DNA of 64,000 nucleotides from Nitrosomonas sp. Nm132 (GTDB lineage: Bacteria; Pseudomonadota; Gammaproteobacteria; Burkholderiales; Nitrosomonadaceae), in assembly GCF_900100485.1 (NCBI RefSeq), contig NZ_FNDH01000001.1:73681-137680 (forward strand), given 5' to 3'. The notes under the pieces are model-generated. The model made no database searches. It was not told where the DNA came from and worked only from the letters and a program-made list of their open reading frames with translations. Of this stretch, positions 47,023 to 55,322 are shown piece by piece. Every line of letters begins with the position of its first letter. The stretch's first letter is position 1. The translations under genes were made by a program, and so were the position numbers.

Positions 47023-47922
47023 GTGAATCAAAGAGATTACCGCTATGATCGCGAGAAGAATCCCTTTAATCCTGCGGCGACCGGATTTGCGCCAAATAAT
47101 GCACTGTGCCTCGCTGCGGCTTCGAATCTGGTCTATGAAGAATCCGATTCGTTGCGAGCGGAGGAGGTACACAAGTGGGGATTCAACCAGTTCAAGCTTA
47201 TCAGCATTCCTAAGAAGCCGTTCATCGATACCCAGGCGTTTGTCTGCGCCGATCCCGATGTTCTGCTCGTCGCGTTTCGTGGTACGGAACCGGATGATCT
47301 AAAGGATTGGTTGACCGACGCGCAGTTCGATCTTACCGATGGACCGATAAAAAACATCAAGAACAAGGTTCATCGCGGCTTTCATGAGGCACTGAATGCG
47401 GCATGGCCGCAGTTGGAAGCTGCAATCGCCGACCTACGCACCCATAATCAAGCGATCTGGGTCACCGGCCATAGCCTGGGTGCAGCTTTGGCCACATTGG
47501 CCGTGGCTCGCCTGAGTCTTGGAGATGGCGTCAGGAGCCAGCAGCTCGACGTCCAGGGCCTTTACACATTCGGTCAGCCACGCACCGGGAACAGGAGCTT
47601 TGCAACGGCCTTCGATCAGCGGTTCAAAGGACGGTCTTTCAGGTTCGTGAATAACAATGACCTCATAGCCGAGGTACCACAGATGGATCTGCTGTTGAGA
47701 TATTGGCATATTGACCAACTGATTTATATCGACGAGAGCGGGAAACTGCACCCAGGAGTTTCTATGTTTAGACGGGTGCTCGACGGACTAAAAGGCCTAC
47801 GCAGAGACTTCGGAAGACTTGGCTTCGATACCTTGAAAGACCACAGTATGAATAACTATGTGCAGGCTGTGAGGAAATACGTGGAAGACTTGAAAACAGG
47901 ACAGCAAACACCTATTTCATGA
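47023..47922 (+). CDS. Class 3 lipase
   Basis: The 299-residue enzyme has the Lipase_3 motifs: VAFRGTEPDDLKDWLTDAQF, VHRGFHEAL, the nucleophile elbow VTGHSLGAALATL, then YTFGQPRTGNRSFA and NNNDLIAEVP with the catalytic aspartate region. There is no signal peptide. The start is a GTG at 47023 with AGGAGA at a good distance; an upstream in-frame extension of 34 codons runs through a repeated non-coding element and was rejected. It cleaves ester bonds of acylglycerols or related lipids. Confidence 0.9.
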   Translation: MNQRDYRYDREKNPFNPAATGFAPNNALCLAAASNLVYEESDSLRAEEVHKWGFNQFKLISIPKKPFIDTQAFVCADPDVLLVAFRGTEPDDLKDWLTDAQFDLTDGPIKNIKNKVHRGFHEALNAAWPQLEAAIADLRTHNQAIWVTGHSLGAALATLAVARLSLGDGVRSQQLDVQGLYTFGQPRTGNRSFATAFDQRFKGRSFRFVNNNDLIAEVPQMDLLLRYWHIDQLIYIDESGKLHPGVSMFRRVLDGLKGLRRDFGRLGFDTLKDHSMNNYVQAVRKYVEDLKTGQQTPIS

Positions 47923-48082
47923 TTTTATTGCTGCCGCCATTGGGGATTGACACCCGAAGCTGGGGGAAGGATTGACGCCTTACGCGCCTGTTGAATCATT
48001 ATCGGTTCAATATCCGCTGCAAGGTGTCAAAATTTATAAAGCGCCGCCAGCCTGCGTTTTTTCCCAAAATTATGCATGCAGA

Positions 48083-49321
48083 TTAACCATGTGTTCGGAC
48101 CACCACGCATTCTATTCCCTGCCGGCTCAGATTCTGGCAGGCCGTGCGTGCCTGGCTTTCCTGCAAGCCCAGCAAACGGGCCCGATACAGCTTGCGGTTG
48201 CTGATTTCAACCTCGTTGATCACCACCTCGCCTGATACCCAGCGCGTGGCCACCTGGGCCTGGGCTTGGGCTCGGTCGCGCGTCAAATAAGAGCCTATCT
48301 GAACACCCCAACTGCTGTTACTGACCAAGGCAACTCTTTGTAGCTCAACTCTGGTCTCCGTCTGGGTGGCCTGTTGCATCATGACCGGAGTGGGTGCCTT
48401 TTCCAGTAAGGGGGCTGGTTTAGGCACGGGAGCCAATGTGCTGACCTTCATGGCTACGGCTGGCATCGCATCGGCATGACCGGTATTGCTGGCCAGCTGG
48501 GTTGCAGGCACTCGGGTAAAGCTGCGATCGAGCAGCTGAGCCATATGCTGATCTCGAGCGGCGGCAGTTTGTCCGCCCATTACCACCCCGATTACCCGGC
48601 GGTTACCCCGCCTGGCGGAAGTCGCGACATTGAACCCAGAGGTTCGGATATAACCGGTTTTCAGACCATCAACGCCCTGTGTGTTGCGCACCATGCGGTT
48701 GTGACTGTTATAGGTGATACCTTTGTAACGAAACGACTGGGTGGAGAAATAATGGTAGTGCTGGGGAAAATCCTTCATCAGCCGCCTGGACAAGGTCACC
48801 ATGTCCCGAGCTGTGGTTTTCTGCTCATCGTTGGGCAGGCCGGAAGCATTGCGAAAGGTGGAAGAATGCATACCCAGTTTGCGGGCCTTATCGGTCATCA
48901 TACGGCCAAAATTGGCTTCAGTACCGCCCAGCGCCTCGGCCACCACCGCTGCCACGTCATTGGCGGAGCGCACGATTAGCGCCGGAATCGCCTCGCGCAC
49001 GCTGATGGTATCGCCCGACCGCAGGCGGATATTGGTCTGCGGCATGGACGCCGCGCGGTCCGACACCCGCATGCGGCTATCCAGGGTCAGCTTACGTTGC
49101 TCCATCGCGTCAAATAACATGTAGAGCGTCATCATCTTGGTCAGAGAGGCTGGGTAACGGCTGGCATCGGCCTGGGACTCATGAAGCACCTCACCTGTAG
49201 CCGCATCGATTACGATAGAGGCATGCCGGGAATTCGCCTGTGCCAGGTTTACCGGGGAGAACAACAACAGTACAGCAAGAGCAAGAAATCCTTCTCCCCC
49301 TGCGCGTTTCAAATCAAACAT
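48083..49321 (-). CDS. D-alanyl-D-alanine carboxypeptidase with SPOR domain
   Basis: The 412-residue exported protein has a signal peptide (to about residue 30), serine peptidase S11 motifs SLTK (about residue 60, SxxK), SAND (SxN) and KTG (GLKTGYI), and a C-terminal SPOR domain (about 335-412: WGVQIGSYLTRDRAQAQAQV) that binds denuded glycan strands at division sites. It trims pentapeptide side chains of murein in the periplasm. A Pro/Ala/Val-rich linker joins the halves. It is a single gene on the minus strand, convergent with the lipase gene. Confidence 0.93.
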   Translation of the reverse strand: MFDLKRAGGEGFLALAVLLLFSPVNLAQANSRHASIVIDAATGEVLHESQADASRYPASLTKMMTLYMLFDAMEQRKLTLDSRMRVSDRAASMPQTNIRLRSGDTISVREAIPALIVRSANDVAAVVAEALGGTEANFGRMMTDKARKLGMHSSTFRNASGLPNDEQKTTARDMVTLSRRLMKDFPQHYHYFSTQSFRYKGITYNSHNRMVRNTQGVDGLKTGYIRTSGFNVATSARRGNRRVIGVVMGGQTAAARDQHMAQLLDRSFTRVPATQLASNTGHADAMPAVAMKVSTLAPVPKPAPLLEKAPTPVMMQQATQTETRVELQRVALVSNSSWGVQIGSYLTRDRAQAQAQVATRWVSGEVVINEVEISNRKLYRARLLGLQESQARTACQNLSRQGIECVVVRTHG

Positions 49322-49906
49322 GAGGCCTATCCTCTCTGTAATCGATGCAAATCAAAGTAAAAATTGGGATCAGAGTATAACTTAATGTTTAGCTTTACCC
49401 GACCGCAATTTTTTCATACAAAAAGATAGTCAGCAATTAATTGATGAGGATTATTTCTGGATCAAAAAAACCTGCCAGTCCCAGCTGGCGCTCGATCTTC
49501 CGCAACCCGGGGCGGCCAAAAGCCGCTACCGGCAGGCGCCTACGCTCTACGGTTACCAAAAAAGACAGTAACCGATGAAGTTTGACGACACAGGTGTTAT
49601 CAAGGATATGCAAATGACTTGCTTGGCAGATCTCATTGTTGAGGCCATGATCAGGATGAGATCCGCAAACGCCAAGCATGTCCCTCATTTATTGATAATA
49701 AGCTTCAGTAAACTATGTGTTCGAGAGAAACGTGGTGAGACAGCGGTGGCTTTCGGGTTCTGTTCGTGCCCCGCGCCGCTCAGCAAGGCGTTAGGGTCAA
49801 TAAGAAGAATAAGAAGGGCCAAGTCTATATTTAATATCATAAAATATAGACCTGGTCCAATAATGCGCCCCTGTCAGCCCTGAGTCAGATGATTTGAACG
49901 GCGGTT
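49322..49906. other. 585-bp intergenic region, decayed accessory DNA
   Basis: It holds the dac promoter side, a copy of the AAATTGGGATCAGAGTA motif near 49357, several short unrelated frames and a palindromic 43-bp repeat (49816-49858). An 83-codon minus-strand frame at 49437-49688 contains AAFGRPGLRKIERQLG but matches no family I know. It marks the border of the accessory block. Confidence 0.45.
49816..49858. repeat. 43-bp palindrome (GGGCCAGGTCTATATTT type), copy 1
   Basis: GGGCCAAGTCTATATTTAAT is followed by ATCATAAAATATAGACCTGG; the arms pair around ATATCAT. The same palindrome recurs at 51428 and 52311. It lies just beyond the 3' end of the glycosyltransferase gene. Confidence 0.75.
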
Positions 49907-51187
49907 CTATTTGGGGTGATTCGGGTCGGCCATCCGGTCGAGCACCAGCTCGGCAATGCGGTCTGCGCCATCGCAGTCTGCCATCATGCGTGCCTGTGCC
50001 GCTTTTAGACGTGAGACGAGCTGCGGCTCACCCAATGCCCAGCGCCATGCCTGCGCCAGAGCCTCCGCGCGTGCCGCGGGGACAATGGTGTATGCCAGTC
50101 CTAGTCGCTGCAGCCGATCAGCGTTATCGGGTTGATCATGTGCGGTCGGCACTAGCCACTGCGGCACGCCGGCGCGCAACGCCTCGGCTGCCGTGCCGAT
50201 GCCGCCGTGGTGAACCACGAGTTGAACATGCGGCAGCAGCGTTTCGAAGGGTGCAAAGCGAACCTGGCATAGCGATGTCGATGACATCGGCACATTTGAG
50301 TCAGCTCCAATCACGATGACCCGTGCCCCTTGGGCAAGCGCAAAGCCGCTGACGCGATCGACCCAGCCCGGACGCGACGCGACCGCCGTGCCGGCCGTCA
50401 CTACTACGATGGGATCGGATCCAGTGTGCAGAAAGGCTTCGATCTCGCTCGGCAGAGCGCGGATCGGGCCGGGCCACTGCGGAAACCCGGTATATACGCC
50501 CTGGGCCGGCCAGTCGTCGGCAGCCAAAGCTAGCCACTCGGGGAAAGCATAGGCGACACGGTGAGGCGAATGGATCCACTCAGAGAACAGCCGGCGCTGC
50601 GGCGGCAGGCCGAGTTGGGCGCGGAAGGGGTTCACCTCGGCACCGATGACGGGATCGACCATCCAGCGCTCTGCGGCCGAAACCAGTCCGTGCTGAAGCC
50701 AACGTGGCCAGCCCGGTGGTATCGAGCTTGCCGGCCATCGAGGTGGACGCGTTCGCGAGAACATCAGCGACGGCGACAGATGCACTGTGGTATTGGTGAA
50801 GCCGTCGCACTCCTGTGCCAGTCGCGCCGCAACGGCAAACGACGAGCTGACCAGCACAGTATCCGCCGGGTTCCACCCCCGCCGCAATATGGTTAGCCCA
50901 GTGCGCATCGCGGCGCCATAATAGCGCCATGAAGCTGCCAGGCCGCGGTTTGCGGTCCACAGGTCAGCGCCATCGAACACTTCTGCGAAGACATCGTCGG
51001 CACCGATCGATGCGAACTCGACCCCTGTGTCTGTGACGAGCTCTCCATAGCGCTGCGGCGCCAGTAGCGTCGTCTGCAGTCCGCGCGCGACCAGTCTGGT
51101 CGCCACCGCAACCAATGGGGCGACATCACCGGCTGAGCCAACCGCCAGTACCACCGCACGGCGAAAGGAGCCCACGGTTTCAACCAT
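49907..51187 (-). CDS. Glycosyltransferase of the UGT/MGT type (GT1-like)
   Basis: The 426-residue enzyme has the N-terminal acceptor-domain start AVVLAVGSAGDVAPLVAVATRL and the C-terminal nucleotide-sugar motif VHHGGIGTAAEALRAGVPQWLVPTAHDQPDNADRL (about 330-365), characteristic of GT1 enzymes acting on lipids, sterols or antibiotics. There is no signal peptide. The gene is clearly more GC-rich than its surroundings and is bracketed by copies of the 43-bp palindrome, suggesting acquisition. GGAG lies nine bases before the ATG. Confidence 0.9.
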   Translation of the reverse strand: MVETVGSFRRAVVLAVGSAGDVAPLVAVATRLVARGLQTTLLAPQRYGELVTDTGVEFASIGADDVFAEVFDGADLWTANRGLAASWRYYGAAMRTGLTILRRGWNPADTVLVSSSFAVAARLAQECDGFTNTTVHLSPSLMFSRTRPPRWPASSIPPGWPRWLQHGLVSAAERWMVDPVIGAEVNPFRAQLGLPPQRRLFSEWIHSPHRVAYAFPEWLALAADDWPAQGVYTGFPQWPGPIRALPSEIEAFLHTGSDPIVVVTAGTAVASRPGWVDRVSGFALAQGARVIVIGADSNVPMSSTSLCQVRFAPFETLLPHVQLVVHHGGIGTAAEALRAGVPQWLVPTAHDQPDNADRLQRLGLAYTIVPAARAEALAQAWRWALGEPQLVSRLKAAQARMMADCDGADRIAELVLDRMADPNHPK

Positions 51188-51566
51188 CCTGTTTTACTCC
51201 TGTCAGAACGGCACTTGGGTGCCGACTAGCCACCATCTGATAGGAAAAACAAATACCCTTTTTCATCAAAGATGACACTACTGAATGGCAGGTTGCTTGT
51301 CAAACACAATAATAACTAAAGTTTCACGTTATTTTATGAACCGATGATTCAATTCTCTGGAATTTTTGGATTAGCCCCAATATTGCACGAAGGGAAGTGG
51401 CAATTCCGTAATAATTCTTCATAAGGAGGGCCAGGTCTATATTATATGATATAAAATATAGACCCGGCCCCAACAATGCCTCTGTTTGATTCACGAGATG
51501 TATAATGACAAATTTATGGAAGATATATGGAATTATATAATTTCCTGTTGGGCCTTCAGGAAATCT
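51188..51566. other. 379-bp AT-rich gap with palindrome copy 2
   Basis: The gap lies between two divergent accessory genes. It holds the 43-bp palindrome at 51428-51470 and otherwise low-complexity AT-rich DNA. I see no attC here. Confidence 0.5.
51428..51470. repeat. 43-bp palindrome, copy 2
   Basis: GGGCCAGGTCTATATTATAT pairs with ATATAAAATATAGACCCGGCCC (shown here only by its ends). It lies about 100 bp before the cassette gene and faces the promoter side of the glycosyltransferase gene. Confidence 0.75.
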
Positions 51567-52088
51567 ATGAAACACTCACTCACCATGAAGCATTCACTGA
51601 CCACGCTCGCCCTGTTGCTCTCGGGATGCGCGACCATATATCAAGCGCCAACCGATGGACCAATCGCGGAACTGGTCTTTGACATCGACAGTGGTGGTGC
51701 TTTTCCGGCAGTCGCCATATTCCGAGAAGCCGAGCGCTGTAGCCAGGGCGGCGATGATGTGAAGCTTCAAAAGGTCGGGAAGACGCGCTACCAAGCTTCA
51801 ACAAAAATACCGGCGAATCGAGACTTAAGCTTCATGGTGTTGAATGTATTTATTTCGGAGTGCGTCGCCATCAGCACGTTCACTCCTGCTGAAGGGCAGC
51901 GGTACATCGCTTCGTTCTGGCTCAATCACGCTGAGGGGTACTGTTACAGCAACCTGCACCGCCTGACCGAAGCGGCTCCCGAGCTAGAACTGTCACGCCG
52001 ACATAGAAAATTTACCCGGCCAATGACCGGGAGTGGAGCCTTCTGTTCAGAGGGTGACGTTCCGCCACGGGCAGCAAATCAGCAATGA
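51567..52088 (+). CDS. Lipoprotein of unknown function on a probable integron gene cassette
   Basis: The 173-residue protein has a lipobox (LLLSGC) and no domain I recognise; it has five cysteines after the lipobox. The first 12 codons contain an imperfect duplication (MKHSLT-MKHSLT), giving two possible starts: 51567, with AGGAAATCT upstream, and 51585. An attC-like recombination site starts two bases after the stop codon, the usual layout of a gene cassette. Confidence 0.72.
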   Translation: MKHSLTMKHSLTTLALLLSGCATIYQAPTDGPIAELVFDIDSGGAFPAVAIFREAERCSQGGDDVKLQKVGKTRYQASTKIPANRDLSFMVLNVFISECVAISTFTPAEGQRYIASFWLNHAEGYCYSNLHRLTEAAPELELSRRHRKFTRPMTGSGAFCSEGDVPPRAANQQ

Positions 52089-52090
52089 AG

Positions 52091-52163
52091 GCCCAACCAG
52101 CGCTTCCAGCGGACGGTCCTCGCGCTGCGCGCTCGGCCCGCCGCTGAAGCGCGGCGTTAAGGC
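52091..52163 (+). repeat. attC-like integron recombination site
   Basis: GCCCAAC at 52091 and CGTTAAGGC ending at 52163 are the outer cores. Inside, GCGCTTCcAGCGGaCGG pairs with CCGCCGCTGAAGCGC, leaving one unpaired base, the extrahelical-base pattern of attC sites. The centre has a GC-rich CGCGCTGCGCGC loop. The right core has one base more than the GTTRRRY consensus, so activity is uncertain. No integrase gene is in the window. Confidence 0.65.
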
Positions 52164-52220
52164 AGGTGGACTATCGTTGAAGTGTTGATAGATGAGCGCT
52201 GGAGTTTAAAGGAGGCTACG

Positions 52221-52289
52221 ATGGCAAGCGAACGCGAGAAGATGGTGAGAGGCGAGCTGTACGATCCGCTCGACCCGCAGCTTGCATAA
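52221..52289 (+). pseudogene. maa: 5' fragment of a maltose O-acetyltransferase gene
   Basis: AAAGGAGG followed by ATG at 52221 opens a 22-codon frame starting MASEREKMVRGELYDP, which matches the N-terminal (Mac) domain start of maltose/galactoside O-acetyltransferases. It stops at TAA exactly where the 43-bp palindrome cluster begins, so the gene was probably cut by insertion or deletion there. Being right after an attC, it was likely a second cassette. Confidence 0.65.
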
Positions 52290-52292
52290 TAA

Positions 52293-52354
52293 GGGCCAGG
52301 TCTATAATAAGGGCCAGGTCTATATTTTATATCATAAAATATAGACCTGGCCCC
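52293..52354. repeat. 43-bp palindrome, copy 3, with a partial tandem duplicate
   Basis: The full copy is 52311-52354 (GGGCCAGGTCTATATTTTAT and its complement). The first 18 bases, AAGGGCCAGGTCTATAAT-like, are also present just before it at 52293-52310, suggesting slippage or a nested insertion. Confidence 0.75.
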
Positions 52355-52424
52355 AACATTGTTTCTGACTGTCTCTTGCAGGCATCATCAGGATCGCTTT
52401 TCTGCCAACAGGCGCTAGAATTAA

Positions 52425-52483
52425 AAGTTCTTATTCTGGCAAACAAGCATCCCAATCACCGCTTTCATTTTTCTTTATTCTCG
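52425..52483. repeat. 59-bp dispersed repeat, copy 2
   Basis: Counterpart of 31117-31175, roughly 80 percent identical by eye, sharing TTCTTAT, GCAAACAA, CCCAATC and ATTTTTCTT. Confidence 0.55.
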
Positions 52484-52769
52484 ACCTGATGTTTCGTTCA
52501 GTCTCGCACTGGCGCCTTCTTTGATCATCACACCACCGAAAAACTCAACCGACCATGCTGCCTTTCTTCATGGCTCATCAACACACCTCGCGCACCCCAG
52601 GTCTCTAATTTTCTAGGCTACCCATCTGTTTTAGAAGAGAATTTAAAAAGAGAACGATCGGTATACTTTTTGCGATAAGTGCGCTAGAATGACAATCAGT
52701 AAAATATTTTTATCAGGCGGATAAAGGGAATTAATTTCCACCACCTGCGCTCATCATGGAGACTTAGCT

Positions 52770-53333
52770 ATGATTAATTCAACCACCGACATTATCGTGA
52801 ATGGACTCGACCTGAAACGGATACGGACAGCGCTCGATTCGATCAAAGCAGATGACAAAGGCGATATCGCCAACCCTGGCTACCGGGCGACAGTTGAGTG
52901 GGACAGCGGCTTTCATAGCACCACGCACACCACCGATGGCCAGGTGGTGCTTTCCGATGAACCCAAACGCTATGGCGGGGAAGAAATGGGCGCCACACCG
53001 GAAGATTTACTGCTGGCAGCTGTGGGCGCTTGCCTGGTCAATACTTATATCGCCGCTTTATCAGCCGCCCGCATCCATGTGGAATCCCTGCGCATGAACG
53101 TTTCGGGCCGAGTCAATTTCCGGACAGCCTTTGGTCTGGAGGCAGGCACGCCTGGTTACGAAAATATCAAAATCGTTGTCGATATCCAGACCGATGCCCC
53201 GGAAGAAAAGGTCATCGCGCTAATGGACAAAGTATTTCCAACCGCGCCCATCCCGGACACGATCATGCGACCGGTGCCGATCGATGTCGAGATTGTTCAC
53301 CACGCTGAAGCAACCACAACGCATGCCTCCTGA
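52770..53333 (+). CDS. OsmC family protein lacking the second peroxidatic cysteine
   Basis: The 187-residue protein has the OsmC pattern GATPEDLLLAAVGACLVNTYIAAL with one cysteine (about residue 90) and the second-half motif KVFPTAPIPDTI. In OsmC/Ohr peroxidases a second cysteine sits at this place (CP-V-x-D-T); here it is replaced (TAPIPD), so thiol-dependent peroxide reduction by the usual two-cysteine mechanism is doubtful. An N-terminal extension of about 30 residues precedes the domain. It heads a run of plus-strand genes. Confidence 0.85.
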   Translation: MINSTTDIIVNGLDLKRIRTALDSIKADDKGDIANPGYRATVEWDSGFHSTTHTTDGQVVLSDEPKRYGGEEMGATPEDLLLAAVGACLVNTYIAALSAARIHVESLRMNVSGRVNFRTAFGLEAGTPGYENIKIVVDIQTDAPEEKVIALMDKVFPTAPIPDTIMRPVPIDVEIVHHAEATTTHAS

Positions 53334-53418
53334 GTACTTCATCCGCGCATCGGGATTTATGGCAGCCAGTCGCGTGCATTTTTGAGCATGAATAACTGCA
53401 TATCAAACAAGGTGAACT

Positions 53419-54606
53419 ATGAAAAATAATGATATTCACGATGTAGCCGTGGTCGGCGCAGGCCCGGCAGGATTGTCAGCCGCCTATGAGCTGGCCAGAG
53501 CGGGCCTGGAACCGCTGGTACTGGAACGCACCGCTGCGGTGGGGGATGTCTGGCGCAATCACTATGATGGCGTACGCCTGAATTCCGGCCGCTATTTCTC
53601 GGCCTTGTCAGGCAGCAAATTTCCCCTCTCCGCCGGCGCCTGGCCTTCGCGCGAGGAAGTGGTGCGCCTGCTGGAGACCTTCCCTGAGCGGGGAGGATTT
53701 ACAGTACAAACAAACATCGATATCAAACAGGTCAATTACGATCCCGACCGCGACCTGTGGATCATCACCAGCATCGATGGCAAGCGTTTTGAATCACGCG
53801 CTGTGGTCATGGCCATTGGCGGGTGCCGCATTCCAGTCATACCCAAATGGGAAGGCATGGAAACTTTCCCCGGCGAGATCATTCACTCCTCGAAATTCAA
53901 GAACGCTCAAGATTTTGCCGGCAAGCATGTGCTGGTCATCGGCACCGGCAATTCTGCCGCCGAAATTGCCAGCAGGCTGACCGAACACGCCAGTCATGTC
54001 ACCGTATCGGGCAGAACGCCCCCGCATATCCTGCCTAAAAGCGTTTATGGCATTCCACTGATCGGTATTGGCGTATGGACCCGCTACTGGCCCGGTACTA
54101 TCGTGGATCGCATATTGAGCTTCCTGCAGCGCAGCATGATCGGCAACCTGAGCGCGCATGGTCTTCCCTATCCGACTCTGCCACTCTCCAAACAATACGC
54201 CATCAACAATGTCGTACCCATTCTCTATCGTCCTTTCGTGGACGATGTCCGGGCCGGCCGGATCAGAATCGTTGGCCCGATCCAGAAAATCACCGGGCGA
54301 ACCGTACATGTCCTGCGCACGCTGACAACCGATCCCGGCAGCACCCATTCACTCACGACGCTGGAGCCCGATGTCATCATCGCTGGCACAGGTTTTCGCA
54401 CCGGAATTTCCAAACTGGTTCAAGTGCCAGGCATCACCGACGAGAATGACAGATCGGTTATTTCGGGTGACCAGGAGTTCAAGGACGCCCCCCGCCTCTA
54501 CTTCATCGGGCAAGTAAACCCATTAAGTGGTCTGCTACGGGAAATCCGTCTCGAGGCTGGCAGAATCGCAAAAAAAATCAAACAACAATTGGCGGCGGGA
54601 CGATAA
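53419..54606 (+). CDS. Flavin-dependent monooxygenase/NAD(P)-binding oxidoreductase
   Basis: The 395-residue protein has an FAD-binding GAGPAGLSAAYELARAG (about 12-28), an ALERTAAVGDVWRNHYDGVRLNS region usual in flavin monooxygenases, and a second Rossmann motif VIGTGNSAAEIASRL (about 173-187) for NAD(P)H, then ATGTGFRTG-like (IIAGTGFRTG). It resembles the CzcO/YpdA-like oxidoreductase group. The substrate is unknown. It is followed 62 bp later by a TetR regulator and probably shares its regulation. Confidence 0.86.
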   Translation: MKNNDIHDVAVVGAGPAGLSAAYELARAGLEPLVLERTAAVGDVWRNHYDGVRLNSGRYFSALSGSKFPLSAGAWPSREEVVRLLETFPERGGFTVQTNIDIKQVNYDPDRDLWIITSIDGKRFESRAVVMAIGGCRIPVIPKWEGMETFPGEIIHSSKFKNAQDFAGKHVLVIGTGNSAAEIASRLTEHASHVTVSGRTPPHILPKSVYGIPLIGIGVWTRYWPGTIVDRILSFLQRSMIGNLSAHGLPYPTLPLSKQYAINNVVPILYRPFVDDVRAGRIRIVGPIQKITGRTVHVLRTLTTDPGSTHSLTTLEPDVIIAGTGFRTGISKLVQVPGITDENDRSVISGDQEFKDAPRLYFIGQVNPLSGLLREIRLEAGRIAKKIKQQLAAGR

Positions 54607-54668
54607 TAGAAATTTTCAATCAAGCTTCGCTGCCGCTCTGAAGGCGAAGTACCCAATCGATCATTGCT

Positions 54669-55307
54669 ATGTTAGACACCGGAACGCAGGCACGACCCAG
54701 ACATCATTCACGGAAAGAAACCAATAAAAGAAAATTGCTGCAGACGGCCTGCCGCCTGTTTTGCAAGGAAGGCATACATGCCACGGGCATCGCCAGAATT
54801 ATCGAAGAATCAGGCGTATCCCGCCGCACGCTGTATCTGCATTTCGGCTCGAAAGAAAACTTGCTCAAGGCAGTATTCGAGGCTGAAGCAAGTATCTGGT
54901 TTCGCTGGTTCGATCGGGATTTGCCGCAAATGCATTGCTCTCCCGTTGAGCGTATCCTGGCCTTGTTTGATCTGATGCAGAACTGGTTCAAAAGCGAGGA
55001 TTTTTACGGCTGCGTGTTCATCAATGCGGTCGCCGAGCACGATAAGGGTAACAGTTGGATACAGGAAATTGCCAACCGGCACAGCGAAAAAATCAATGCC
55101 AGGCTGCAAGCAATGGTTGCGCAAAGTGGTATACAGGATCCCGAATTGGTCACGAAGAAATTGAGCCTCCTGATCGATGGCACCATCGTAACCGCGATGG
55201 TGACCGGCAATGGCGAAGTCGCCCATATCGGACGACTGACTGCAGAGGACATCCTGCGCAGCGCCCCTTCCACCAATAATCAGGCAACAAAGATGCACTC
55301 AATTTAA
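54669..55307 (+). CDS. TetR family transcriptional regulator
   Basis: The 212-residue protein has an N-terminal TetR helix-turn-helix (about 20-65: LLQTACRLFCKEGIHATGIARIIEESGVSRRTLYLHFGSKENLL) and a ligand-binding C-terminal domain. It lies between the monooxygenase and the urea transporter genes, all on the plus strand, and may repress that unit. The ligand is unknown. Confidence 0.93.
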   Translation: MLDTGTQARPRHHSRKETNKRKLLQTACRLFCKEGIHATGIARIIEESGVSRRTLYLHFGSKENLLKAVFEAEASIWFRWFDRDLPQMHCSPVERILALFDLMQNWFKSEDFYGCVFINAVAEHDKGNSWIQEIANRHSEKINARLQAMVAQSGIQDPELVTKKLSLLIDGTIVTAMVTGNGEVAHIGRLTAEDILRSAPSTNNQATKMHSI

Positions 55308-55322
55308 AAGAGGAACACCACC

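Larger units (their letters stand above)
52290..52769. other. 480-bp non-coding region with repeats
   Basis: It holds the third 43-bp palindrome with a partial duplicate (52293-52354) and copy 2 of the 59-bp repeat (52425-52483). The rest carries the promoter of the OsmC gene; I see no gene. Confidence 0.5.

Noticed and set aside
49725-49797. GCGTTAGGGTC with a weak AGCGG/CCGCT inverted repeat, considered as another attC
   Set aside because: The opposite core does not fit RYYYAAC/GTTRRRY and the arms pair poorly.
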